DNA of 60,000 bases from Bolinopsis microptera. Taxonomy: Eukaryota > Ctenophora > Tentaculata > Lobata > Bolinopsidae. The DNA is taken from positions 12,896,944-12,956,943 of the forward strand of contig NC_087083.1 of NCBI RefSeq assembly GCF_026151205.1. The letters are read 5' to 3'. This document shows positions 38,602 through 49,179 of this stretch, one piece after another. Below the pieces are notes generated by a model. The model was not told the DNA's origin. It made no database searches and was given only the letters and a program-made list of their open reading frames with translations. A program made the translations under genes and the position numbers. Numbering within the stretch: the stretch's first letter is position 1; every line of letters starts with the position of its first letter.

Positions 38602-40727
38602 GATGGAGGCTGATAGCCTTCAACATGAGGCTGTCCTCCGGCGGCATGAGAATAAAGTGTTGAACCAACCTTACCGTCCCTCCTCCCCCTCTTCCTCCTA
38701 TCAGTCCCTCCATGCATCCTAACAAGGACAGTATTACGGATTAAAGTAGCAAGTTTGGCCACTCCCTTCCAATTAAGGTGCAGGTAATCCGTCCGGCCAT
38801 ATTTGTCAAACTCCCTGGACAAGGTTAGGCTAAGTAAGCCAGTGTTGTTATCCAGAAAGTCGTCAAAGCCATCAACGAACTGGACACCAAAGTTTTTGGG
38901 AAGTAGCTCACGACGAATAAGCTCTATAAAGTATAGAACTTTCCTATTTAAGTCAGTATTTCGAGTTGGTAAAAGTGGACAAAGAAATACTTGAGCAGTT
39001 GGATTGGCCTCTTGGATTTGCTCAATCTTGAATTCTAGAAGACTAAATATAGCAAAAATTTCACGTTGAGATTTAACAGATGGTCTTCTAACATCATTAA
39101 TACCACACATAATAACAACGTTCTTGTATCCACATGCAAGATATGGATTAATGTCATCTATTGTCGGAGTCCAAACATTCCGACCAGGCAGCCATTTACC
39201 AAAGCTCCTCTTGTGATCGTCTCCAAATTTCATACCTGATCCGTTTGAATCAGAGAAGATACAAGTACTAGCACGATTCTTTCCGTCTATTGATCTGAAA
39301 GTAAAACTATATCGTACTGCACCAGTGACTGACCCCTTCTGGATAGAGTGCTTGTAGTGAGCCTGACTCCTTCTGGTCATCCTGTAAACTGACCTGGGGG
39401 TACACTTGTGTGTGTGAACTGATTTGTTCATTTCAGTGAAGAGGACTTCGCATTCACCTCCAATGGAAAGAGTCAATATGCTAGATTCTGGATGTATCAC
39501 TGGTTCGTTGTCAGAATGTTCTGGCAGGTAACCCTCGCCTTCTTCGTAGCGGTTGATCAACACGCTATTCATCACAGGATTTTCTTCTGTACAGAACTTC
39601 TCATTAATTTTCAGGACGAGCGCAGCCAGTTTCTCCGGTATTTCTGCATTTTTCTTGTTCTCATCCCTGGATCCACTGTATTTGTATTTCTCTCCAAAAG
39701 AACACACTGAGTGCCCATTCTCCTGGCTGAAATGAAGAGATTCGCAGTACTGGAGAAGATCTGATTCAGCATCAGTGTCTATGAATTCTTCCACTGTGTC
39801 TGCCACAGGTTTTTCTTCATTTTTAAAGATGGTCTTTGATAGGAGGTGCTTATCATTTAATGCAGAGCCAGATGATGGCTTTTCGTGAGGAATTGTAGTC
39901 TGTTGGGTAGACAGTTGGTCAAGAGACTGCTTGATTTCCTTCAGTTCATGAGAAATGTGCGGTTCCTTCCTATGTTCATCAAGCTGGTCAATGATATCAT
40001 GTATCAGTTTCTCAGTGTCAAGCTTGGGAGCAGTAGATTAGACAAGACCTTTGGTGGAAAGATCTGTGATTTGTTTCTGAAGGTCCTTAATAGCCGTTTT
40101 GACACCATTCACATCTTCACTTAGTTCTCCTTTACAGTGGTCTTCTATGCTTTTGACCCGGTTTTGATGGTCTTTTAAACCATGTTCATTGGTTAGCAGG
40201 TGTTGCAAGTGAAGGTCGAGGTTTTGGATCACCTGGATTGATTCTTTCATTTTATCAACATCAATTGTTGATAGTGATTTTGTCAAGGTTTCTATGTCTT
40301 TGAGGTTCTGACAGGCAGAGTGTACCTCATAATCACTATTGGACTGTTGTAAACTCAGGGTGTTCCGACATTTGTAGCAGAAGTTGTCGTGTGAGTTGGT
40401 TGGTACGGGTGCTACGTAGCAAAATGGACATAACCACTGTTCCAGCTTCAATATTGACGGCTTCGTGATACCCTTTAGTCCCAGACAATCTGCATGCCAG
40501 TTCTGTTTGCATCCTGTGCATACTAGCTTGAAGCTTCCAGTATTCGACTGGCTACATGGGCATCTATCAACATTATGATGCTCTTTTTTAGTGTTTTGCC
40601 CTGTTCCTGTCACAGAGCCACGTCTATTTCCGGTAGATGGTGTTTTTATACCTGTACCTGACATCGCACAGCCAAGCAACAAACAGCTAATAAAGACAGC
40701 ACAGCAAACAAACAACGAATTACTCAC
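38598..40727 (-). pseudogene. LINE element B ORF1 with one premature stop
   Basis: The same architecture as element A ORF1 in one continuous frame with a single in-frame TAA (40040-40038) about 230 codons from the start. Before it lies a PHD finger (CPCSQ...CTGC...HADC...CPFC) and a predicted coiled coil. After it lies an AlkB-like domain with LINRYEEGEGYLPEHSDNEP, HKHSIQ-like histidine context and RYSFTFR, then an SGNH domain (FSDSNG in place of GDSNT, CGIND, DYLHLN). The changed nucleophile block (Phe-Ser-Asp-Ser) may affect esterase activity. Segment 39806-38598 forms its own open frame after the stop. The 5' start of the element is near 40803. Confidence 0.85.
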
Positions 40728-40768
40728 GGCTCCCCTTTGGGGGTACTAGTACATGCTATTCCTGAACT

Positions 40769-41792
40769 CAAATTATTTGTTATATAGCAGCGCTGAAAGT
40801 ATTTAAAAAAAATTCAATCGATTTTTAGATTGTGTCCATATCGGGTTTCAAACAAGTCAAAACAAAATAGCAGTTTGTGGTTTAGCTAGCGAATGCTACT
40901 TATCTTAGCTATTTATAAATAGAAATACCTACTACAACTAGAAGAAAGCCTTTCTGAGTTACATTTAACTATTAATAATAATGAGAATTATTCGTAACTT
41001 CAAACTTAGACTAATTCAGTGCAACCAAAGATACCGCTCTCGCAAACGCCAAAGGTAACACGACGTAATTAAAACAGAACAGAACAAAATGTTGACACGA
41101 GCGAAGGGTGTGCGCGCACGTTGGTCTTAACACATAAGTGATGTCACAGCCCAAAATTGCTATCAGCCAATAGGAGCGCGGCGTGATATTGCACGAATTA
41201 TCGATTTCACAGTCCGGCGTATTTTTTGATTCTACACACTTTCACAGGACTTAAACGCGAATATTTGGAAGTAAATTCTAAGGTCCCCTCATCATTTAAG
41301 AAATTTTGAGGAAGTCTCTAAAATTTTGCATATTTTAAACTTGAAACTAGTAAGAAAATTGACAGTAAATTTTGCATTATATGATAAATCAGTTTTTAAT
41401 CATTGGTACTCAAACAAAACTTGAGTGGCAAATAATATAATAACTCAAAAACTTAAATAATTAAAAAAATTAAAAAAATTGTATATATTACAACTAAAAT
41501 AAATTCTCTAAAACATACAGTTCGAGGCAATATGTCTCATATCAGTTCAGTCAAGTCTTTTGTAACTAAATGTTTCTGAACAGTAAACTGAATAATATCC
41601 TAGGTATAATGTCATAAAATATAATAAAATTGTACCTAAAATTGTAGCTGAACACAATTAGCTAGTATAGTAGCTGAACACAATATAATAAAATTGTACC
41701 TAAAATTGTAGCTGAACACAATTAAAACCTATTGAATAATTTAATGGAGTATGCAGTGAAGGACTGACAAGTCCGGTAATCAGGAATCAGAA
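40769..41792. other. 5' end of LINE B and flanking AT-rich spacer
   Basis: The segment 40769-40803 (CAAATTATTTGTTATATAGC...) matches the putative 5' ends of elements A (35178-35213) and C (59351-59386). Beyond it lies non-coding AT-rich sequence with a 51-bp direct duplication at about 41630-41725 (AAAATTGTACCTAAAATTGT...). At 41130-41302 is a repeat inverted relative to one at 24697-24870. No gene seen. Confidence 0.55.
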
Positions 41793-43339
41793 TTATTGAA
41801 TAAGATTGTAGTACTGCTTCTGTGTCCACTGCCAGAAAGTATCCACTCCCTTTAAGTGACCAGTCCGATGTAGCACTACCAATACCACAACTCCAACCAC
41901 AACTAAAGCAATGATAGTTACAAAAACCCAGACACCTGTACCTAGTCCTTTCCTCTTTTCCACTACTTCCCCACTGTTACCATAACATATCTGTTTTAAC
42001 TGGGGTCTTTCCAGACACTCCCTGTCCCTATCCTCAGTTAGAGTTTGCTCACACAGACTCCTATTAAACCTAACTCCAGCCGTCCTATTCAGATTAGGAA
42101 CCTCCAATGTCAGTGACTGTTCCTCCCACAAGGTTGGGTTTCTAGTGTACCATGCTGTGACATTGAGTTGGATCGTTGTGTTGGAGAGAAATTTCAGTGT
42201 GTACGTTAGAGATGTATCCTTTACTACGTGATGTAGTTCTAGGTACATAGAGATGATAGAGTCATCTGAGAAACGTACAGGGTGGCCCATAAGTGACTAC
42301 CCACACGCAACCTCTTAATAACTCACGTAATTCGTCTCCAAATTGCACCAAAATTTCAGAGATTATAGATATGGGTCAAACTTAAATTTCCTGAAAGTTT
42401 CGTAAGCCACGCCCAATTACAGTGGGCGTGGCGTGACACTCCCTCTTTTTCACTATTGTCTTCATAAAATGAGAACGCTTTAAGCTAAGAACTCAAAATG
42501 TTTTGCACACATTTGGCTTGATAATTGAAAACTTTTCCAAAAGTTTCAAGTTCATTGGTTAAAATATGGCTGAGTTATGACCATTTTAAAATCCATCGGA
42601 TATGTGATCCGAGCACTCAGTCAGTGATATTTGCACTCAATTAGTGATCTCGTCACCCAATCTGATCAAGAGTAAGGCGTTAGCGTGTATTAATGAGGTT
42701 CATTAGGCTTTGATTGGATACCGAACATTTTTTTAGAACATTTGAATATAATTTGAAACATTACAGAAATGTTGTACAAATCGCTCAAACACACACACTC
42801 GGTTTTAATTCGGTAAAATTCCATTCGAAAATTAAATGATTCTCAAAATGTAGGTGTCTAATGAAAATATGATACTGTGTGACAAAGTTAAGTATGTCGT
42901 AGTGAAATAGAGTTAACTGTCGATAAATTCATGTGAGGTACTATCGAAGTTCAAAATGTTGTGATGGGTGACATGATAATGACTGATAAGAAAAAGTTTT
43001 CATGTCAACTGTGCCAAATCCATAACTGTGTGATGACACTGTCAAAGTGTCTACCACTAGGTACTTGGACGAACAAGTGTACCCGAGGTGTTCTGAGTCG
43101 CTAGTCGCTAGGGCAAAAAAGTGAAATGCACAGTAAGCAAGTTAAAAAACGGAAAATTAAAATGCCGTTTGGGCCAAATGCAGTGAGCCAGTAAGGTACG
43201 ATTGTAGGAGCAAGTGGCTCTGAATACTAAAACTGATGAGGCTGATGCTGAAAATGAAGACTGAAAGAGGGGGAAGCAAAGGGGAAGGACAGGATGCAGG
43301 GGGACAAGAAAAAAAGAAACAAGAGTGGAGACAAACCAC

Positions 43340-44035
43340 CTGCTGAGATCAGTTATCTTGTCACTCAGTTCTTTCACCCCTTGCTGGGTTGTCGGGATAG
43401 CGTCAGCAGCATTGTGCAAGTTCGAGATTCTGTTCACTATATCTGGCTCCTCGAACGACTGGGCGAAGTTGAGTAAACTGTTGTCTGAGACCTTGTATCG
43501 GAATGGAGCGTCATCATAACGGAGGGTGGGATCTCCAGGTGTTTGAGTGTTCATCACCGAATGCTGCTTCCGCAAGCTGAGAAGAACTGGGTTGTGGTCC
43601 GAGTACAAGGTGTGCTCACCGACTGTCAGACTTCTCACTCTATGAAGGAAGTTGGAAGATGCTATGAAATAGTCCACTACGCTGTTGCCATTCCACTTGA
43701 AGCAGGTGTACTTTCCAGTGGAGTCCCCAATGGTACGTCCATTCAGGATGAGTAGGTTTTCTGATCTGCAAAGGTCAAGAAGTTGCTTCTTATGACTATT
43801 AGTGCACTTGTCTTCACTCCATCTGCTCTTTGATATTGGTGCAGAATCAGGAACTATCATGGCCTGGGAAGTTCGGCCTGTTTCTGGGAATAGCTCGAAT
43901 TCTTCAGCTCTGTCGTACAACAGCAGCTTGGTTGACGAGCCTATTCTGGCGTTGAGATCACCAACAAGAAGAAGTTCATCCTCGGGGGTCTCGCGGAGAT
44001 TGCTAATGACTTTGCTAGAAAGGAAAACACAAATT
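43340..44035 (-). mobile_element. Endonuclease fragment of a LINE inside the mariner-type element
   Basis: In transcript sense the frame reads ELLLVGDLNARIG near 43985-43940, then YTCFKWNGNSVVDYFIAS and YSDHNPVLLSL. These are the GDxNARIG, D-x-F and SDHNPV signatures of APE-type LINE endonucleases (exonuclease-endonuclease-phosphatase fold). The reading continues to about 43340, then becomes meaningless. Sequence is unlike the CR1 elements in this window. No poly-A tail or target duplication was found, so I cannot tell whether it was inserted or was acquired during transposition. Confidence 0.7.
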
Positions 44036-44046
44036 TTTAGGATAAA

Positions 44047-44523
44047 TCAATAAATGAAATCAACCTCAAAGTAGGGATCCACATTCTGCTTCGACAGGAA
44101 TGTGTTGGCGAAATCTATCCTCGATTGGAAATCACGGTCCAAAAGTTTGTGTTTCTTTGTGATTCGGTAGGCCCGGTTAGAAAGGTCTTGCTTTAGGATT
44201 CGCTGAAGGGATGTTCTGCTGATGTCTAAGGCAGGAGCTCGTTTCCGGGTGCCAATCTTAGGTGTGTCCATCACGTCACCAACAACCATCGTGATGTTTT
44301 CTACAGTCCTCGAAGTTCGTCTTCTGCCGACTCTTCGCCGATCGTGTGCAGAAAACGTAAACTTGATCTTGTGATGAATGTCAAAGCAGCTTTTCCGGCA
44401 AGGGGGTGGTCGGTTGAATTTCATCTGAAATTGTCGTTTAATCTGAGGGTAGAACACCCCATTTTCTTTCTTCAGGTAGACGAACAATCGTTGTTCTGCA
44501 GTAAAGGGAGGATAGTGAACCAT
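44047..44523 (-). pseudogene. Transposase N-terminal (DNA-binding) part
   Basis: About 158 residues from MVHYPPFTAEQRLFVYLKKE. The first helix-turn-helix is followed by basic RRVGRRRTSRTVENI and a second helix-turn-helix ALDISRTSLQRILKQDL, then FQSRIDFANTFLSKQNVDPY. This is the layout of Tc1/mariner transposases just before the first catalytic Asp. The frame ends in FEVDFIY and a stop, where the foreign endonuclease fragment begins. The catalytic DDE/D region is absent. Confidence 0.8.
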
Positions 44524-45916
44524 TTTCGATGATTCAATGGATGGTTCATTCCTTTTTATTGATTGTAAGGAACCTGTGACTAGCAGGGCTAACAAGCCCT
44601 GAAATGCTGACACCACCATAAATTCGTGTGATAGCGTTTTAGGTGCTGTCAGCTGTATAGGCCGGCCCATAAGCAGGCTGCAACCAATCAAGCGGTGCAT
44701 GTGAGCCAAACAGGCCATTAACCAAGTGACGAGATCACTGACTGAGTGCTCGGATCACGTATCCGATGAGTTTTGAAATGGTCATAACTTAGCCATATTT
44801 TAACCAATGAACTTGAAACTTTGGGAAAAGTTTTCAATTATCAAGCCAAATGTGTGCAAAAAAGTTTGAGTTCTTAGCTTAAAGCGTTCTCATTTTATGA
44901 AGACAATAGTGAAAAAGAGGGAGTGTCACGCCACGCCCACTGTAATTGGGCGTGGCTTACGAAACTTTCAGGAAATCTAAGTTTGACCCATATCTATAAT
45001 CTCTGAAATTTTGGTGCAATTTGGAGACGAATTACGTGAGTTATTAAGAGGTTGCGTGTGGGTAGTCACTTATGGGCCACCCTGTATTTTATCTCGTTGC
45101 TTTGATTCAGATTCTCTACCTGTTCCGTTAATCAGTGTGAGCTTCAAATCTGGGATTTAAAAAAACTTTTAAAAATTTTTATTTAAAAAAATGGATCTTA
45201 TTAATGTAATATCATATGGATACAATAAATTTATACTGTTATTTTTCCAATAAACTTTAAAACGTAATTTTTTTCTCTTGTCTTTTCTCAAAAATTGTCT
45301 TTTCTCAATTAGTCATTATTTGAAAGAAACTTTTAAATCAATACTCTACCACAATTATTTATACCTTCAGCTCCATCTATCTTGATCTTCACCCAATTCC
45401 ATAAATTAAGCAGATGTGGAGCCCCATGGCTGACGCCCAATTCCAAATTTTCAAAGCAGTCTGAAACTTCACTGTATCTACTCAGGGGTAATTCGTACTT
45501 GAACTGCAAGACATCACCTTGTTCAGGATCAATACTCATATTGACTGGTAGGGTTTGGTTCCTAAGATCTTCACATTTGAGAGGTGGAGCATTGGTGTCA
45601 GGCACGCGCACCCACTCAGCTGAACCACGCGAGTATCTGAACAAATTTAATAATTGTGAGTTTAGCACCATAAAAATAGTGTTAAATAAAGTAATTGAAT
45701 TTTGGTCTGTAAATGAGCAACCAGATATGGAAAAGGGATCACACAGAATTTGGAAGTTTTTATCTCACACTTATTTTACTTTGGACATTCCAACAGCCAC
45801 ATTGTTACCCAAGTGTAACAAGCCAATTACAGGAAGCTGTAGGATTCAATTATACATAAGGCAAGTGACGGTTAAGGTAGTCAAGAAAACAACAATCCGA
45901 TTTCTCGAGTATTCGA

Positions 45917-46065
45917 CTGAGTAGACCGGGGGGCTGCATAGATCACTCAGGATTCATAGCTGAACGCCGATGACGCTCACCCCACGGCCAGCCAGACAGT
46001 GGGATTCGAACTTGCATCACAATTGCAAAGCTAGTGCTCTAACCAACTGTGCTACCTGGCCGTTA
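45917..46065 (-). repeat. tRNA-related SINE-like sequence
   Basis: On the minus strand, near 46062-45993, the sequence GCACAGTTGGTTAGAGCAC resembles a tRNA D arm/A box and AAGTTCGAATCCC is a perfect B box. The flanking CCAGG and CTGTCTGGC could pair as an acceptor stem. No good anticodon stem forms, so it is more likely a SINE head or a pseudo-tRNA. It lies in the first intron of the membrane glycoprotein gene. Confidence 0.5.
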
Positions 46066-47645
46066 AGCATGCATCAATATTAAAATTTCTCGTTTTCCTG
46101 ATTATTTGAAAAAGACTTACTGAGCAGAAGGTGTATGAAGCAAAGCTAAAACTGACATTACCTTTGCTATCAGGTACAGGTATTCCATGTTCCAAGGATA
46201 GCTAAGAAAGTTGTTTGATTATAAGATTCAACCATACAACGATACAAGGATCCAAATATAATAATTAATTTTTACTGAATACACAATTTAGTGATCTAAC
46301 AATATAAGATAATTTAATACAATTTCAGTGATTTTCAAGTACATTATTTTTAAAAAGAAAGAAAAAAGGGGGGACCCCCAACCCATGTAGCTGAGACACC
46401 TCACAGCAAGTAGACCAAAGTGGCTCTTGCTTGTGAAAGGTGTATCAACTACCCGCTGAGGCGGTGGATTGGGAGTGCCCCCTGGGATCATTTCGTCCGT
46501 AAAATTTTACACAATTTAAAAGCTACAATAAATTATCTATAACATTTACATAAACAAACTTAAGAGACCTCAAAGCTCGTCTTCTGAGGAGTGAGATTGA
46601 AGGATACGTCATCCAGTCCAAGGTGCTGGGCTTTTTGTCTTCCTCTGATTCCCCTGAGTGCTATGAGTGTGCTTCGTAGCAGATCAAACCTGAATCGTGT
46701 TCTGATGTGATTTTTGACCTGGCTCTTAGCTTCTTTATTGTGGTCAGCTATCCTTTCAGAAATACGATCTACAAACACTGTGCAGAGTGGGCCCATACCT
46801 CCAGTACATTATAATGTATCATAATAAGGAATAATTTAGAAATTTAATGCTTAAAAATCGAATTTGTAGGGCTCAATTTGAATACGTTATCCTATAGCAT
46901 TATGCACTGGCCAGTATTTGAGTGGAACTCAGTTAGAGATAAGCATAAATTGCTTTTTGAGAAGTAAATTAGGTCAAAGTAAAGTATAGTAAAAATGTAT
47001 TTGGCTAAATCAGTGGTGTTTTAGGAATAGTAGAAAGGTTTGTCCCTATCTGAAGAGTAGAGCAAACTGAGGCGGCTATTGAGGGCGTCCAGGCGTCCGT
47101 GGACGCCTTTAAATTATTATTTGGTGGCTGGTGCTTAAAATAGAAATAATAATTAGTAATAGTGTTAGGAAATAACAAAAGGTCTTCGTTTACTATTATA
47201 CGTTTTAATGTAAGCGCACGCATGATCTTCGTGAAATTTTGTGTTGTAGGGAGTCCAATCCTACCTCTGGACTACTCAGCCGCGCAGTTTTAACACATAG
47301 TTAATTGTAAACGTTACAAAGCACATCGTGCGCATCCCACTACAGGTAATCTATTATGATTTGCCTCGATTTGGGGGTCCAGGACCCTTTGAACTATTGA
47401 CTTTTGTGATACTGCGCGGCTGAGATCGTACACGTGTGGTGTCCTGTTTCACCCATGTTATAAGTTTTTGTTTTTGTTTGCTGTCGCCTGTAAAGTGTTA
47501 CACATTACATTTACAAGGCCCTGTGTGTAATGTAATCGGTAGTTTGGAGGGCTCAGCTTGAGCCGGCTCCCAAGCCCCCTCCCCCCAGTCCATCGATTGG
47601 ACCCCCAACAAAACTGCCAGCCAGCTCCCACGAGCCGCCTCTGAG

Positions 47646-47729
47646 TTACCTGAGGACCCCAGGCTATTATGTTCATTAACATATAGAATATAGATTTGGC
47701 GGAATGACAGGCTGAGCGCGGCCCAGTAA
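47646..47729. mobile_element. Ultra-short hAT-like MITE, copy 2
   Basis: An 84-bp element, TTACCTGAGGACCCCAGG to GCGCGGCCCAGTAA, with an exact 8-bp target duplication CCTCTGAG (47638-47645 and 47730-47737). Same family as 323-400. Confidence 0.8.
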
Positions 47730-48981
47730 CCTCTGAGAGCAAACAATCTACTAGGACATTCATGGTTATGAACATAATCGCAATTTTTGAAGTTGGGTCA
47801 GTCCCCTATCGGAAAAACTTCCATAATCCTTATTTTCTAGAAATTTGCAAATTAGCATAACGGTATTTTCTCAAAAAAATATAGAAAAAATAAACTCTAA
47901 TCAAGTAATTATATAGCTATAAGGTTAGATACCCTTGAAAATTAATAATCATGCAAAAAGTTATCGCAATTTTGCAGGTTTAAAAAACTAATAAGTGGCG
48001 TCCACATTTTACTTTCACTTTAGCAATTTTGTTTGATGCTTTATGTTTAGAATGGAGGGACATTAATCATTTAGGTAATATAAATTTTATATTAAGTAAA
48101 ACAACATTTTAAAAATAAAACAAAATTTAAATTTTATTAGTGCGTGGAACAAATTTGCCATAATAACGTTAACGGGTGATACTCGTAAAATATTTGTTCC
48201 GTATATCTATCCAGGACCGTCGACGAGTCCAACTCGGCGCGCGTCTTGGTATGTTGTAAACCTACAACCATAACGTAACAATGAATAATAATATCATAAT
48301 AAATATGATTTAACTTCCGATAATAAACTTGTCAAAACCGGTACAACCCAAAATGGTCTATTATCAAAACAAAAAGAACTAATTGCAAATTCATAATCAT
48401 GGTCCTTTAACTTGGACTTGACCATTGTTAATGGTCTGGCCCGGCGCGCGCTACTCCGTAGCACTTGCCATTGGGCCATTACATAACATTTCGAGAAGAA
48501 AGCGGCGCGCGCTACTTCGAAGAAATTTAGACGAGTATACTCGTAACATCCGTCAAACTTGGACGCGCATACCTACAACATTTGACCATTGTTAATGATG
48601 TGGCCCGGCGCGCATAATTCTACGTCATATTAAAAACTCTACACAATCTTAAAATTTACCAATTAAATAATATCAACATGATAGTCAATACAACCAAAAA
48701 TATTTTGAGCGCAAATATGTAAAGAAAATTTATTTGGAGGACTTCGCGCCGCGCAAACTAGCATTCTTGCTTCCGATCCCATCGTCGATCTTTGCTTTGC
48801 TTAGCAGTGCAACGATCTTGATGAGTTTACATCGTCGATCAAAATATTTATTTGCAATTCTTTTACTGCTGACTGGAAGTTATTGTTTAATTTCATAACC
48901 GCATTCGTTTGCTCCCGGTAAATTGACGATGTCAACTTTTCCAGATCGTTGCTCTGCGAATTAACAAAGCAACGATTTACG

Positions 48982-49062
48982 TTACTTGGCGGCGCTCAGC
49001 CTGTCATTCCGCCGAATCTTTATATATGTTTATGAACATAATAGCCTGGGGTCCTCAGGTAA
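48982..49062. mobile_element. Ultra-short hAT-like MITE, copy 3
   Basis: An 81-bp element in the opposite orientation, TTACTTGGCGGCGCTCAG to GGGGTCCTCAGGTAA, flanked by CGATTTACG on both sides (48973-48981 and 49063-49071). Same family as 323-400. Confidence 0.78.
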
Positions 49063-49179
49063 CGATTTACGATCATCTGAATGCGAAGTAAGAATGATAG
49101 TTAGTGCGGCACGTCAAAGCGGCGAAGTCTTCAATTCCAAGCTCAAGCTCCCGGGTTAAATTCTTTAAATAATGATTAA

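Larger units (their letters stand above)
42278..45084 (-). mobile_element. Mariner-type element with 351-bp terminal inverted repeats
   Basis: The element begins CAGGGTGGCCCATAAGTGAC and ends with the exact complement, flanked by TA on each side (42276-42277 and 45085-45086). The inverted repeats run 42278-42628 and 44734-45084, 351 bp each with only a few mismatches, so insertion was recent. The interior carries the N-terminal part of a transposase (44523-44047) and a foreign endonuclease fragment (about 43340-44035). The catalytic half of the transposase is missing, so the copy is non-autonomous. It disrupts an exon of the membrane glycoprotein gene. Confidence 0.92.
41793..46188 (-). pseudogene. 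Type I membrane glycoprotein gene interrupted by a mariner-type element
   Basis: I do not recognise the family. Three exons fit: 46188-46121 (MEYLYLIAKVMSVLALLHTP, a signal peptide), 45636-45365, and a last exon from 45149 to 41793 that is split by the 2.8-kb transposon at 42278-45084. Without the insert the reading frame is continuous, about 295 residues. The ectodomain has several N-glycosylation sequons (NQT, NMS, NTT, NRT, NRS) and several cysteines. It is followed by a transmembrane helix (VWVFVTIIALVVVGVVVLVV) and a short cytoplasmic tail ending YYNLIQ. The transposon lies in coding sequence, after Lys-Ile, so this allele should not make the full protein unless the element is removed by splicing or excision. 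Confidence 0.72.
46189..49130. other. Intergenic region with repeats
   Basis: There is no clear gene. A 78-codon frame at 46796-46560 (minus) with RTRFRFDLLRSTLIALRG resembles mobile-element protein fragments I cannot name. Two ultra-short MITEs lie at 47646-47729 and 48982-49062. A segment with GCCCGGCGCGCGC occurs twice, after ACCATTGTTAATG (near 48421 and 48588). A 73-bp stretch at 48169-48241 recurs in part at 52715-52776. Confidence 0.45.

Noticed and set aside
24697-41302. A single 16.6-kb composite transposon bounded by inverted repeats
   Set aside because: The repeats are diverged, lie at different distances from the LINEs and show no shared target duplication; two MITE copies are a simpler reading.
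45382-45924. 180-codon open frame on the plus strand
   Set aside because: It is antisense to exon 2 of the membrane glycoprotein gene and runs on into the intron; no motif is visible.
45993-46062. A functional tRNA gene
   Set aside because: A perfect B box is present, but the anticodon arm does not form a proper stem and the flanks look like a SINE.
47458-47775. 105- and 82-codon overlapping minus-strand frames
   Set aside because: They run through the MITE at 47646-47729 and have no conserved features.
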